Assembly: GCA_013398295.1 (NCBI GenBank)
Contig: VZSF01009944.1
Location: 97,198 to 161,197, forward strand
Length of the DNA stretch: 64,000 nt
Direction of reading: 5' to 3'
DNA from: Chionis minor
Taxonomy: Eukaryota > Chordata > Aves > Charadriiformes > Chionididae
A program made the translations under genes and the position numbers. Numbering within the stretch: the first letter of the stretch is position 1; every line of letters starts with the position of its first letter. The notes beneath the pieces were generated by a model that ran no database searches, had not been told where the DNA came from, and was given only the letters and a program-made list of their open reading frames with translations. This document shows positions 1-12,395 of the stretch, one piece after another.

Positions 1-3000
1 TTGTTCTTTGGCCTCTCAACAACATCCTAGCAAAGTCAAATCTGAAGAAGACAAAAATACTACCTTGCAGTTATTATCATTGTTTCATTAAACTGTTACA
101 ATTCCACTTTTCATATAAAGAAGTCTAGAACTGGATAATTGCAGCGTGATTGCAGTAGTGATTTTCTCCTTCTGCCAATGATTTTGTATTGCAATTCTAT
201 TGCTCATAACCTTTGAATATCTGACATGTAATTTTGTTCTGATTTATTATACTTTAAATAATATTTGATTGGTATGAGCTACGTAATGATATCACTTGCT
301 CTGGACTTTACAAATGCATCTGAGTGTTTGCCACACTGACAAATTCATCCTAGGCATTCTGAAAAGGGTTATGGACACTAAATAGAAAGGCTGTTTTAAT
401 AGATTTCAAAATTTCACATCACTAGAAAATTCAGGTGTACAAACATTTTTTTCTTAAGAAGAAAAATAAAGCTCCGTTTTCTGTGTCTAAATATACATGT
501 ATAGATTACAGATGTGCGATTAAATTGTCTGCTTTTAAAAATTATATACAGATCTATCAACAAAAGAATACAATGCGGTTTTATGTCCCCTATCCAGTAT
601 GATCTCAGTGTACTTTTTATGAGATTACATAAAGGAAACTTAGCCTACTGCACTTTTTTTTGATGGGGAATGCAAATGTGAACTGTTTGAAGGAAATGGT
701 CCAAAGATATACAGAAGCAGTTACCATTTTTGTTTAGAAAGATAAAAATTTCCTCTTCCACTTAGCTTTTCTGATTAGTTCATAGGAAGGTTGACCATAG
801 AAAAATAGACCAGTAGCACAGCAGGGAAAAAAACAAAAAATTATCGGACCTATTCTCCTCTTACCATTAAGAAGCCAGTACTTTGTAAATATAAAAAATC
901 CCTCGTATACCTCCAGCTTTACGTAAGAGACAAGATTAATGTGGTATTTGTATGAGAAAATTCCTTTAGTTCAGATGTGATCTTCTACCAGAATAATGTG
1001 GCTGGGCCTCATTTGCAGAAACAATATCTGAATCTCAACACAGGCTTTTCACAAACTTGTGAAGGTTGTCATAGGGCTTTTGTGGGAGAACAATCCCTAT
1101 TAGATAAAATAAAACCACTTTTTGAAATTATTACAGAGATGAAAAACAGAAAAATGAATGTTCCTCTGCTATACATTTTCAGTGCTTAATAGTCTAGATG
1201 GGCCTACCAGTGCATAGGGAAAGGTGTTTTCACCCTGTGTCTATGCACACACAGACACCTACACAGAACTTTGTTTTATCTTAAGAAACATGCCCCTTCC
1301 CGGTCCATTGGTATGATTCTTAAAAAACCTTTGTGTTTTATTTAAGGGAAAGAATTATGCTGCAAAGTTTATAATTTTGTCTTCAATTGTGAAAAAAATT
1401 CAATAAACAAAAGAGGTGTTTTCAAGTTTTGAATGGCTTTTCTGTCTTCTAAAAATCTTATATATGTATATTGTTACAGCAGCAGAAGGATATAGTTATA
1501 ATGCTAAAAGTATAGATAACAAATACCTCATTTAAATGCAACTCTATAACCAGCTGAGAAAGGAAGGCAAATGTTATCATAATTTAAACTTCAGGAAATA
1601 AATAATATCTTAGCACTGGGTACTCAAGCTTAGAGGTAACAGAATATATAATATGCAGAAACTGGAAAAGAACTTTTGGGAAAAGAAAAAAAAAAATTAA
1701 AATAAAAAATGTACAGCAGTATGTCTATTCAATCACAGTGAACTGGCATTTTAAATATCTCTTATTTATTCTTTTTTAATTATTCTTCACAGATATGGGG
1801 CTTAGGCTGAACTGAAGTGTGTGCTACAGAACTAGCACTGCTACTAGCAACTTGTATTATATTGCCTGTCAGTCATTTTATTAAGCACCTACTGCCTTGA
1901 GTTTTATCACAGAGGACCGCACATGAATAAGGGAATTTTAGGAATTTTTGAAAACACTGTTTTATTCACTTTTAAAATACAGATTTCCACAGCAGCTAAA
2001 CACTTATATTTAAAAAATTAAAAAAATGTAAACTGCATGTGCCACTCTCACTAGCAAGAATAAATAAGACAAGTGTTCATGCTAGAAATGTCATTTAGAG
2101 ACATCATTAGAAAACTCAGTAGTACTTATTTGAACGAAGTCTAGCAAACTAAGAAACACTATTCATAAAAAAAATAAATGCAATAATTGTCTTACACTGA
2201 AAGCAGCTAGGTTTCTCCAACAGCTATCAGAGGAGCAAATTCTAAAAGCAATGGGGATACACACAGGGTCCATTTTCCTCAGCCTACAACCACGATGTCC
2301 AGTACATCACGGCAGTGTCTTAACAGCTGTACTAAGCACTTTTCATGACAGGTTCTGAATTACACAGAGCTTTAGAAATTACTTCAAATTTGAGCAGCAT
2401 ACAGAGGAAAGAAAATACTTTAAAAGCATGAGCAAAGGTGGTGAATGTGAACTTTTGAAGGTCTACCTACCTAAAAAGGACAGGAAAGTTCAGACAGTTT
2501 TCTGCTCATCTCTTTCTCCCTTGAGAAAATAAATCTCAAAATTATCTAGTCTTCAAGGATTGGATACACTTGATCAAATATAGACATCTTCAACACTGAA
2601 GTCATCAATGTCTTCCTCTAAACACTCTCACTCGGGTTGACTAATGAATGGAAATAAACACCCATTCTTATGAAAGAAATCATCTCATCCTATCATAAAT
2701 CTGCTAAGAACAAGTCAAATGAATTGTGTCTTCAGAGCACTTTTTTTGTCTTTGTGTATAAAGAGAGACCGTGGTTTCCTGAACTGCAGATGCTTAAGAT
2801 AAGTGCATCCAAGAGAACAAAAGTATGTATGCATATCAGAAACCATGAGCTATATTGAAAGGGCTATAGATGTCTAGCTAGTCCTCCATGGTAGAGGAAT
2901 CTACCAGAAGGTACTGGAAAGCTGCTGAAATCTATAGTGCCAAAAAATAACAATGCTTTTTGTCAAAGTCTAATTATTAGGGAAGGAAGATACATGAAAG

Positions 3001-4715
3001 ATCTTCCATAAGACACAAACTTTCAGGTAATACCCTTAATTTTCTTAAACTCATATCTTATTGTGACAGATTCTAGTCACTAATGTTTTGAATCCTATGT
3101 TTTATGACACCTGGACATTCTTAATAAATGCATATATTATATGTCTCCAATTTTTTAACTGACAGTAATGACCTTCATAAAAAAGTTATGCTATAGGATT
3201 TCATTCTTGAAAAAAAATTGATGGCATAATATTCCTCCAAGCTTGCTGTCTGATTGAATATGTAATGTAACTCAAAATGTGAGTGTGTCATAGGGCTTCA
3301 GAGGAAAGGAGCTAGAAATACACACAAGGACATATACCATTACAACTTTGAAAATAATAGTGCTTTTTTTTATCTTTATACTCAATTCCATCCTCCTTTC
3401 CCTTTTCTAATTAGCTTTCCTCTATAACTTCTCTTATAGCTCTTTAGCCTCTGGCTGGGATGTCATGCGGAAAAATTCCTCTGAGGCCAATGTTAATGTG
3501 GTTCTCTGGATTGCCCAGTAGTAATCACAAAGTATTGTTGATAAAATCTCTCAAGCACAACACCTCCAGGATAACAGCCAGTGGCCAAGAAAGTAGGAAT
3601 GACCTGAAGTTCATTTCCCTTTTTGTGTAAAAAGAGAATGACCCTGTCTCTCCTCTGCTGTTCTTCATTTCAAGGTCAACTCAACTTACGATGTTTTAAC
3701 TGTGATACATGATTACTCAGTACATACCCAACACTCTTAGATTTTCTAACTTTTATTGTCTATGGTTAATCATTGAAATGGAAAATTAATACGATGCTAT
3801 CAAAGATATAAGTAGAGAATCTGTGTACCAGTGACCATTGACCAATTAACAAGTCCGGGCTGATTGTTGAATCTGATGGATGTTCTAAAAATCAATACCT
3901 TTGCAGCCTCCTGTGTTCATAAATAGATTTTATGAGAGAAAAGAGCTGCATCTCTGATCCTAACCCTGAGAGCTCGAAATTCAGAAGACTCAGTGTTGTG
4001 CATCACCCAGTGTCAGTGATTAAAGAAATACTTAATGTGTAATTTTTTGTTTATTTTCGGGGGGACTGCTTCATTTCGTATCGTCCCATTATGAAAACCA
4101 TCTTGTAGATCCTGTTGTAATATGCAGAACATAATTACTGTCTTGTTAAAATTCTTTTGATTCATCAATAATGGTATGTAAATTAATAGAGATGTGCAAC
4201 ATATAGGAGAGCCTTTCCTTGTTTCTCAAATGTCAATTATTTTAAAGTTTCATTTTAAAAATAACAACAGGCATGAAATTTCCTTTTTTTATTTAAAGTT
4301 CTCTACAGAATGGAGCTGGGATCTGAAATGCAGATGAAAGGTAGTTTCAGGTGAAAAAAAGGAATCATTCATCTCAGAAATTCCTAATGAAGTCTCAGTG
4401 CGTACTGTATGCCTTCAGAACATGGGACTAGTGAATAGCAGAATAAGAAAAAATCAAGCAGCCATTATCATTACTATCATCATCATCAGTCATCAGATCC
4501 ATCACACAGGATTGTGCATATGCTGTAATGAAAAAAAGGAAAAAAAAGAGAGAGGAAAAGAGAAAAGGCTCCTGCTAATTCCAGATTGCTGAATAATTTT
4601 AAATAAGCAGCAGACTATCCCTCTGAATGACCTCTTAAAGGAGATTACAACTCATCATCAGCTCTGTCATTAGTCTCACCAATATAATCCAGTTATATTT
4701 TCTTCTTATTTATAG
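1..4715. other. Unique AT-rich sequence, no confirmed gene
   Basis: I see no transposon, RNA gene or convincing coding region across this stretch apart from a weak exon candidate at 3440-3521, listed separately. Short open frames at 977-1189, 2670-2858 and 4398-4592 have no recognisable domain and no coding-like base composition. Small ATC-rich and A-rich tracts occur near 4470-4560. This could be intergenic or intronic DNA. Confidence 0.6.
3440..3521 (+). other. Weak candidate terminal exon
   Basis: A pyrimidine-rich tract ending in AG at 3438-3439 resembles a splice acceptor. The frame whose codons start at 3441 stays open for 26 codons to a TAG at 3519-3521. By my hand count 14 of the 26 codons end in G or C, above the local AT-rich background. 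The predicted peptide begins SLASGWDVMRKN and matches no family I recognise. There is no donor site, so it would have to be a last exon. A chance open frame is quite possible at this length. Confidence 0.12.
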
Positions 4716-4948
4716 AAGCACTCATAGGAAAGGTTATCAGCACCCCCTGCGTAAGCATTCTTCTGTCCCCATGGATGCACAATATGTCACCAGCTGTCAG
4801 TCAGATCATCACCGGCACGGACAAGAAACAGTGGCTGTGTGACTGGCCTGTGCAACATACTATATTCTTCCAGAAGAATGAACATGAGTCCAAAGGGACC
4901 ATCATAGATGTTGTCGAGCATGGAGATTTGGTGCGAATTCCCTGCTAA
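4716..4948 (+). other. Candidate terminal coding exon, unknown protein
   Basis: The stretch follows a pyrimidine-rich tract ending in AG at 4714-4715, as a splice acceptor would. From the codon that starts at 4718 the frame is open to a TAA at 4946-4948, about 76 codons. The frame is actually free of stops from 4688. Over the last 69 codons my hand count gives GC of about 49 percent at codon position 1, 39 percent at position 2 and 59 percent at position 3, the order expected for vertebrate coding DNA and well above the AT-rich surroundings. The peptide mixes hydrophobic and charged residues, with segments such as QIITGTDKKQWLCDWP and GTIIDVVEHGDLVRIPC. I do not recognise the family. An internal ATG at 4775 would give only 57 residues. 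It may be the last exon of a gene lying upstream, an exonised fragment, or a pseudogene piece. Confidence 0.35.
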
Positions 4949-7900
4949 GTCAGTCAGACCAAATTATTTTTATGATGTATTCCTAAGGAAGCCCTTGGTA
5001 AAGATAGTGCATTTGCTACGTTTGTTTTCTGATAGTCTGCTTGTCAAGGCTAAAAAAATTTCTTTTTATAATTTTCCCATAATCCTTACAGGAGTACAAA
5101 TGAGAGCTGTGAGCCACTGAAACTTTGTTGGAAATACGCTGGGCTGAGCATTAGCATTGCTATTTCCAACATAAAATACTAACAAATAGAGAACTTCATT
5201 CTCCTGTAATGACAGTTCTTTAACCTCCCTGACAAACCATGGTAAGCAGCTAGAGTAAAAATGTCATTGTAGCTGGCTTAAAATTTGATTAGAGACCATG
5301 TGATTTTGAGAATAAACTGCAGGTGAGAAAATTCACATCCAAATTGTGGGAAAATGCTATTTAGAGGGAGATGTTCATATGCTGTTGCTTTGCTTTTTTG
5401 CTTAGTATTATCACAAATCACAGTGTTTTGGTGTGTACTGAGAGGGAAAATAATTGTGCAGGGTTAGGCTATTTCAAAGTTCCAGGAGCAGAGCTATGTG
5501 AAGTTTATGAGATACCCACATACAAAGCTCCAAGAAAAATCATTTACTAAGCTTGGTGCAAGCTTTATATCCCAAAGTTTCCCAGATAAGTTGGGAACAA
5601 TATTTTATTAATGCTGTCTAAGCATTTAAACTTCCACCAAAATAAGATAGGAAGAAATTAGTTTATTAATCTCTCAGAAAGCATCTAACGTCTAAATAAA
5701 CACATTAAAAAAATCTTATCTATCAATGCCACTGCACTATAATCCATTATCTTAGACATCTGCATGTACTTCAGAATTAGATGCCGATATTTGTTGATGA
5801 TTTTATGGACATGTCATCAGTTAAAGCTGATCAATACTTTCTTCTGACTTGCCTGGAATACTTTAAAAAGGATTCAACAAAAAATGCCCCAGTATTAATA
5901 CGAAAAGCCAAGTTTAGCAGTTTATGTCATGCATTTTCTCAGGTCTCAGCTGTCTAAACAGCTCTTGCACAGTTTGATGGGTTTTTTTGCTTTTGTTTTG
6001 GTTTTAGCTTATGTATGATGAGCCACATTCTGTGTAAATTTGCTCTAAAAACATTCAACTTTGACACCTAACTACAATGTTTTAGGTTTTTTATTGATTT
6101 TTTAAAATATATTTATTATTATATGATTTGTAAAATACCAAATTACTTCAAGTCTGCTGTGATGGCCTACATCGGTGTCTTTGACTTCTTAGTGATTTTC
6201 TCTCAGAAAAGAACTGATCACAGAGAGTTCTATTTTTACTTTTTATCATTCTGTTGAGAGAAAATTAATTGCTATGCATGCAGAGCAATGTTTTTCCTAT
6301 GGACAAAGCATACCTTAAATATCATCAGAAAAGACAGAGATAGAAAACTGGCAGCAGGTGGATGGCAGAAAGCTACTTTTCCAAGTCAGTCCAGACTATA
6401 TATGCTGAAGAACTCAGAAATAAATAAGACCAGTATAAAAATGGTGCCAAATTATATTTTCTAGATCCAGTTAGAAGGCAATATTCATACCTTGCCCAGG
6501 GTTTTGCTGCAAAATCATCTTCACCAATGTACTTCAATGTGCCTAATAAGATGATTTATCACAAGGTAAAATTAAAACTATTTTATCAGGAAAATTATTC
6601 CTTATTATCAGTTCCCAAGTTTCTTATGGCAGCTCTGAGTCAAGTCCTCGGAGAAAGGAAAATAAACAGAAAATTTTAGTGTAAAATATGTTTTAAATGT
6701 CAGTTATGTATACAATATTATTGAGAAAGAATCAAGAAACTAATTTAACTTTTATGAAAAGGAATAGGTTCCTTTCTTATGTGCTATTAAGAATTAATTC
6801 AAATATTTGTCATTTTCCTGAGTAAATTAGGTCAATAATAGCAATGGGTCAAAACCTAAGCCTTTGTGAATAAACATTCATCTACCAAATATTTCAGCAA
6901 AATTTCTAAATCAGTAGTATTTTATCAATATTTATGTATCATCTGACAGTGATTAAAATAGGTTCTTGGGCCTTCCTTTTTAAAATACAGATTTTTATTT
7001 AGAAACTTGCAGTCAAAACTTATTTTTTATTCAGGTTCTTGTGCTTTCAAAGATACACTGTCAGATTTATAAGAAGTCCTTTAAGCATTTTAAGGAGTTT
7101 TTCTCAAGTCAAGTCAAGATCACAATGAGGCAGTTAACAAACCAAAACCAAAATAGAATGATACAAAACACTTTAAGGTAATTTTTTATTTTCTTTATAT
7201 TCCTTGCATTATGTCCTATACTTTTTGCATTTTCAACAAATAAAGATTCATAAGAACTGTTTCAGCTCTTTACTCTTCCTGCACAGCCACACTGACCAAA
7301 AAAACCTCAGAGGAAACAGAGAAAATCAGACAGTCTTAGCATGGCATCTCATTGCAGACGAATGTTGGAAAAAATTTTCTGTATGAACCACATCCCTTGT
7401 CAATATGGTATTACCACTGACTTTGGTTTGACCTTTGCTTTGTATATTGTATGTATAATAACATGAAGTATCAAGACTCAGCATAAGAAAGACAGATGGA
7501 AACTGAGCAGAGAGTACAGCTATTCTTATCTTTTCATATGCCTATATAGTAAACAGTTCTTCCTCCTCTCTTTTGCTAAATCAACTTAAAACACACTCCT
7601 GGGAACTTACAATTGAATTAGTGATACCATTGACCCATAGTATTCTATCAAGATATTTGTCTAGTTTTCATTAGCAAAGGAAAAGAAAGTAGAAAACCAC
7701 TATCTGTATAGAACTAGATTTCCCATATTTGCCATACCTATTTTCAGAGGAGTTAAACTTAGAACTGTGCCTCCAACTGCAGCGGTCTCTGCCAGTTTGC
7801 ATGTAAACATTAGTAACTATGAGATCAATTGTTTCCAATATATTTAGTTAATGTTGGATTTCGTTACTCAGAACAGGGAATTACCTTTTTCTAGGCTTGG

Positions 7901-10199
7901 ACAATGTGCAAGTCATTCAGTACTGGCAGAAGCCTGTGCATAGTAAGTCCAAATTGCATTCACACAGACCCACGCTTTCCACCCAATTTAGGCTTTTTTT
8001 CCCCATATTGTGTCTTTTCTATAGTATGTGATTGGCAAACTCAGAGGAGATAGTATTCATACACACCTAATACCATGGATGAAACAAGGTAATTATAAAC
8101 AGAAGTGTGCAAATTTCAGCAAGTAAGTGTTCAAAAGAAGTCTGTTACACAGTTTCAGAAAGATCAGTTAGTCTAGACCTCAATAGCACTTGTAGACATT
8201 TTTTTCTGGCCCTAAATAATGCTCTTTAGAGCTGAACAATTGTAGACGTAATGCTATCAGGATCAGATTGTTACCCAAAATAAGAAACACAATTAAAATA
8301 CTTTTAATGTCCATTTAATGAAAGCAGCAAAATACTCATTGGCAACTATGAAATCTGCTTTAGAGATGACCCCAGTTGTCTTTTGATGCTTGTAAGTTAT
8401 GTGTTTTCCAACTAAGGTTTGCAGTTCATTGTTACCCATACTTTTTCTATTATAATGAAGAGTGCAACAAATTGGCATGTACAATGGGTTCACAGGAGGA
8501 ATGACCTCCTGTAAATGTATTTGTAAACACCACAGAGTGCTGCTATTGTTCAGTACTATTTCATTTCTTCACTGGTTATTAGAGTTTAAATGAATTTAGT
8601 GCATCTGAAAGTTGCCAGACTGACCTCCAGGGAGACACAGATTCTTGTATATAGAGGGGGAAAAAAATAAAAAGGGATCCAAGTGGGGATATTATCCACT
8701 CCAATAAACTCTGACCTTTTTATGCAAGGATTGTCTGAAATGTGCGTGTCTAGACAGCATTCATTCCATTTCTCCATTTATTTATTTCCTGTGAATAAAT
8801 CACAATTCTTTTAAAAATATGAAAAAGTTCATACACAGGCCTGTTTTTATACATAGAAGCAGACTTATGATGAGTATGCAAACCCAAAATGTTGATCTCT
8901 GTTTATGAATATTATATATGACTATGCACAACAATACAAGAGCTAAAGCAATCCATTTTTTCATGCATAATGGAACTGGAGTTTGTATATGCCAACAGTT
9001 TCCTCTGAGGTGACAGGTTCTCATTGGAGAACTAAAATTAGTCTTTCAGTATAAATAAAAAATTAACTGTTTTAGAGAGGATGATAATTTCTCCAAATTC
9101 TATTAACAATGGCTTTGAAAGATTGTGGCATTTCCAAAAATTCATCCCTAGTTAAGAATTGAATTGACATGTATCTCAGAAACCGAAGTGGAGCAATTTG
9201 TGACACACTGACTACAATGTGTCTTTCCAGGGGGTATCATGTGTTAAAGGATGACAAAATGTTTTATTATTACCAGCTAATGAAGTTATTTCTTCATTCA
9301 ATTGTTTGCTGTTCTTTTGATATCTAATTTTTTCCCCAGATTTTCCCTTTCTTTGTTTTATAATACTTGGTGCCCACAGTTAAACTCAGTTGCACTACTG
9401 TAGTTACAGCCAAACTAGTCCCAACATGTGCTGTTGATACTAACTGTAGTCTCAAGTCTAACTTTTCTCTTTCTTCCTAGCTCTAGGTTTAGTTCAAAAT
9501 TGTATCTTTCCACATTTGTTTTTCATAGTGAATATATTCATTACATGAAATCTAGCCATTCTCTTAAAATATTACACTCAAGCATGTCTTTAAGGTTCAT
9601 CCAACCTAATTTTAGCCGTTTACTGCATCAGAGAACAGCAGTCACCCTGTAGCCAGTGGGAAGAGATGGGTTTTTCCAGATCAGCTCCTAGAAAACCCAC
9701 AGTCATGGCCTAGACTTCTCAGATAAGTTCCTAAAATTGAATGGGATGAATCCAACAGTTGTGACCAATGGTGGTTCATGAGATATCAAAAACTTTCCCC
9801 TAGGACAGGCATGGCACAGTAACTGTTTTTTATGATTAACCAGCTTTTCAGGATTAATGCAGCACACACTGAACACCAGGTCTGAGTCCACAAAAAAAAT
9901 GTGCTGTCTAAACTTGTGATGTCCTACAGTGTTTTTTTATTGGTTAGATTATTTCCAATAATATTATGCCTCTCTGGATTTTTGGGTTTGGGTTTGTTTT
10001 AATTTTGTTCAATGCAGCAGATGGTATTTTCTACTACATCACATTTTCTATATCACTCATAGGAGCACAATCAGAATTTGTTGGTGACAATAATTTATTG
10101 ATAGCGCAGCACTTTCTCATTTGTAACTAAAATGATCACCAGAAAGATTCTCTCATTTTGATGGATGAATTAGTAATACAACCAAAAATATAATCAGTA
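4949..10199. other. Unique AT-rich sequence, nothing recognised
   Basis: If 4716-4948 is a real last exon, its 3' untranslated region would start here; AATAAA hexamers occur at about 5312 and 5694. Beyond that I see no transposon hallmark, RNA gene or coding-like segment. Open frames at 8293-9024 on the minus strand and 9428-9652 on the plus strand are AT-rich and look like chance. Confidence 0.5.
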
Positions 10200-11003
10200 A
10201 AATATGATCAGCCAACACTCCCAAGTCCTTCTCCTCAGGGTTGCTCTCAATCCCTCCTCTGCCCAGCCTGTATTTGCATTTGGGATTGCCTCGACCCAGG
10301 GGCCGGATGTTGCACTTGGCCTTGGTGCACTTCCCAACGTTTGCATGGGGCCACCTCTCAAGCATGCCCAAGACTCTCTGGGTGGCATCCCTTCCCTCCA
10401 GCGTGTCAACCGCACCACACAGCTTGGTGTCGTTGGCAAACTTGCTGAAGATGGACTCAATCCCACTGTCCATGTCACTAATAAAGGTGTTAAACAGCAC
10501 TGGTCCCACTACAGACCCCAGAGGAACGCCACTTGTCACTGCTTCCCACTTGGACATCGAGCTGTTGACGGCAACTCTGTGAGTGCAGTCATCCAGCCAA
10601 TTCCTTATCCACTGAGTGATCCATCCATGTCTCTTCAATTTAGAGATAAGGATGTCAAATGCTTTGTACACGTCCAGGTAGATGATGTCTGTTGCTCTTG
10701 CCTTATCCACCAATGCTGTAATACTGTTGTAGAAGGACACCAAAATTGTCAGGCGTGATTTGCCCCTAGTGAAGGCATGTTGGCTGTCACCAATCACCTC
10801 CTTATTTTCCATGTTTCATAGCAGAGTTACCAGGACGATCTGTTCCATAATCTTGCTGGGCACAGAGGTGAGACTGACTGGCCTGTAGTTCCCTGAGTCT
10901 TCCTTTTTTTCCTTTTTAAAAATGGGGTCTACCTTTCCCCTTTTCCAGTCAGTGGGAACTTTCCTGGACTGCCACAACTTCTCCAATATGATGAATAGTG
11001 GCT
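10200..11003 (-). mobile_element. CR1 LINE fragment, reverse transcriptase region
   Basis: The minus strand encodes part of the CR1 ORF2 reverse transcriptase, the enzyme that copies the element RNA at the target site. Reading from 11003 leftwards there is a [11 protein letters not shown] motif near 10880, then an in-frame TGA at 10816-10818. A 219-codon open stretch (10812-10153) follows, with QHAFTRGKS, the motif A aspartate in IIYLDVYKAFD, VPLGSVVGPVLFN and FANDTKL. Two faults stand out. The second catalytic aspartate of the FADD box is Asn (10429-10440), and about four residues are missing right after KAFD, where other copies read TVPH. Family homology stops near 10200, before the thumb region, 3' untranslated region and TCATAGAATC-type tail. 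The copy therefore lacks its 3' end as well as its 5' end, unlike ordinary 5'-truncated CR1. It cannot be active. Confidence 0.92.
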
Positions 11004-11584
11004 AATTGTGAGGGATAGTGGATAATTAGTTTGTCATGCAGGGGTAATACACAATTGATGGTGTATGAACAGTTAATCATAAATTAACTGGATAACTTCT
11101 GTTAACTCAATATAAGCAAACAGGTTGCAATAAGCATTCTAATGAATTATGGATAAGAGGAAGCTTAATGCCTATCAAAAAAAAAAAAAAGGCAGGGGGA
11201 AATTGGCTAACTGTAGCAGAGACCTATAGCTAAGTTACTCAAACTTTCTGAAATATTCAGCACCAAATAATAAAACAACCTATTTGCAAGTACATAGAAG
11301 ATAAGAATGAAATACAAAGAACACAGAATGAAGCTCTGTGAAGAACAAGTAGGGTCAAACCAACCTAAACAATCTAATCTTTCTACAAAATGACAAATAG
11401 AAAGGGAGTTGTGTGCCATATACTTTCACTTTTGTAACATAGCTGTTGCTATTTCATATGACATTTTCTTAAGAAAATGGGGGAAGTATAGTTAAAAGAC
11501 GTTCAGGTGGATGTAAACCATATTGGATATCCTTATCCATAGAGAAGGAGATAAACTGTCCTCCATATCCATGATGTATCACAC
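11004..11584. other. Unique sequence between repeats
   Basis: The first 40 bases carry a short imperfect repeat around ATAGTGGATAATT next to the broken CR1 end. A run of 14 A residues lies near 11177-11190. I see no gene; the minus-strand open frame at 11207-11419 is AT-rich and has no recognisable domain. Confidence 0.5.
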
Positions 11585-11684
11585 TGTCATGGTTGGCTAA
11601 TAAATGAACGACAGATGCTCTCTTTAACTGAAAAGTAAAATTACTGAAAAGAAAATTGTTTCTGTTTTACCTCAAACCAGGACA
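11585..11684 (-). mobile_element. 100-bp relic of an ERV LTR, both ends kept
   Basis: This short block begins TGTCATGGTTGG and ends CCTCAAACCAGGACA. It matches both termini of the 761-bp LTR at 23087-23847. The left end shares the TGTC-TGGTT start and a GACAGATG segment; the right end shares ACTGA, AAAATTG and CTGTTTTACCTCAAACCAGGACA. Nearly all the middle of the LTR, promoter included, is missing, so it is an internally deleted copy. The flanks CACAC and CAGGC match at only three of five positions, so the target duplication is decayed or absent. Orientation follows the promoter of the longer copy. Confidence 0.75.
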
Positions 11685-12395
11685 CAGGCAAGAAATAATG
11701 AGCTTCAAAAGCAACACAGAAAATTCAGAATAGACACTGGGGAAACATGTAAAGGTAAGGTAGTGAATTACAGGCATAGATTGCCAGGGGAGTCTGTGTC
11801 ATAGAAGTCTTTAAGAGAAGTGGAAAAATGTCTATGCAGAATCAGAGAGACAGCTAATTCTGCCTTAGGGCAGGGAAAAGGACTACATGACCTCTCAATG
11901 CCTTCTTAGTCCTGTTTTCTGAGATTCTATTATGTAGATATCTAAATGTGAATATATTATTCAAAATGTTGTAATACCATAGTTAATATTTTATAATAAT
12001 ACTAAAATAGGTAATACTATCCAATGAATGTTGATAATGATACTTGTATTCTTTTTTTTTACTTAGAGTTTAAATTATGATTGGTATTTGAATGAATATT
12101 ACTGAGTAAAAGTGCCATCTATTATCTAAGATTTAATTTGTGAATCAATAGCCAAAGAAAGGATTCAAGGTCACTACTTTTTATTATAATTTCATTACTA
12201 TAAATTTTATTTCCTGATAGGACCATTCAGATTGATAGATACAAAGTTTTTATGAAAAAGAACCAGTGGAACAGTTCCAAGGATTAAGGATGCATCTGCT
12301 CTGGTCTCCTTTATTGTCAATGAGATGACATCTATTCATCCATACAGTTCCTGTGTGTCAGACTAATGAACTTGGGCTTGAGCAGTGAAGATAAG
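11685..12395. other. Unique AT-rich sequence
   Basis: I see no gene or recognisable repeat. A T-rich run lies near 12050-12060 and the region around 11940-12100 is very AT-rich. The exact left edge of the following CR1 is uncertain by a few tens of bases. Confidence 0.45.

Noticed and set aside
10204..10758. 184-codon plus-strand open frame
   Set aside because: It is antisense to the minus-strand CR1, whose sense frame shows the real motifs.
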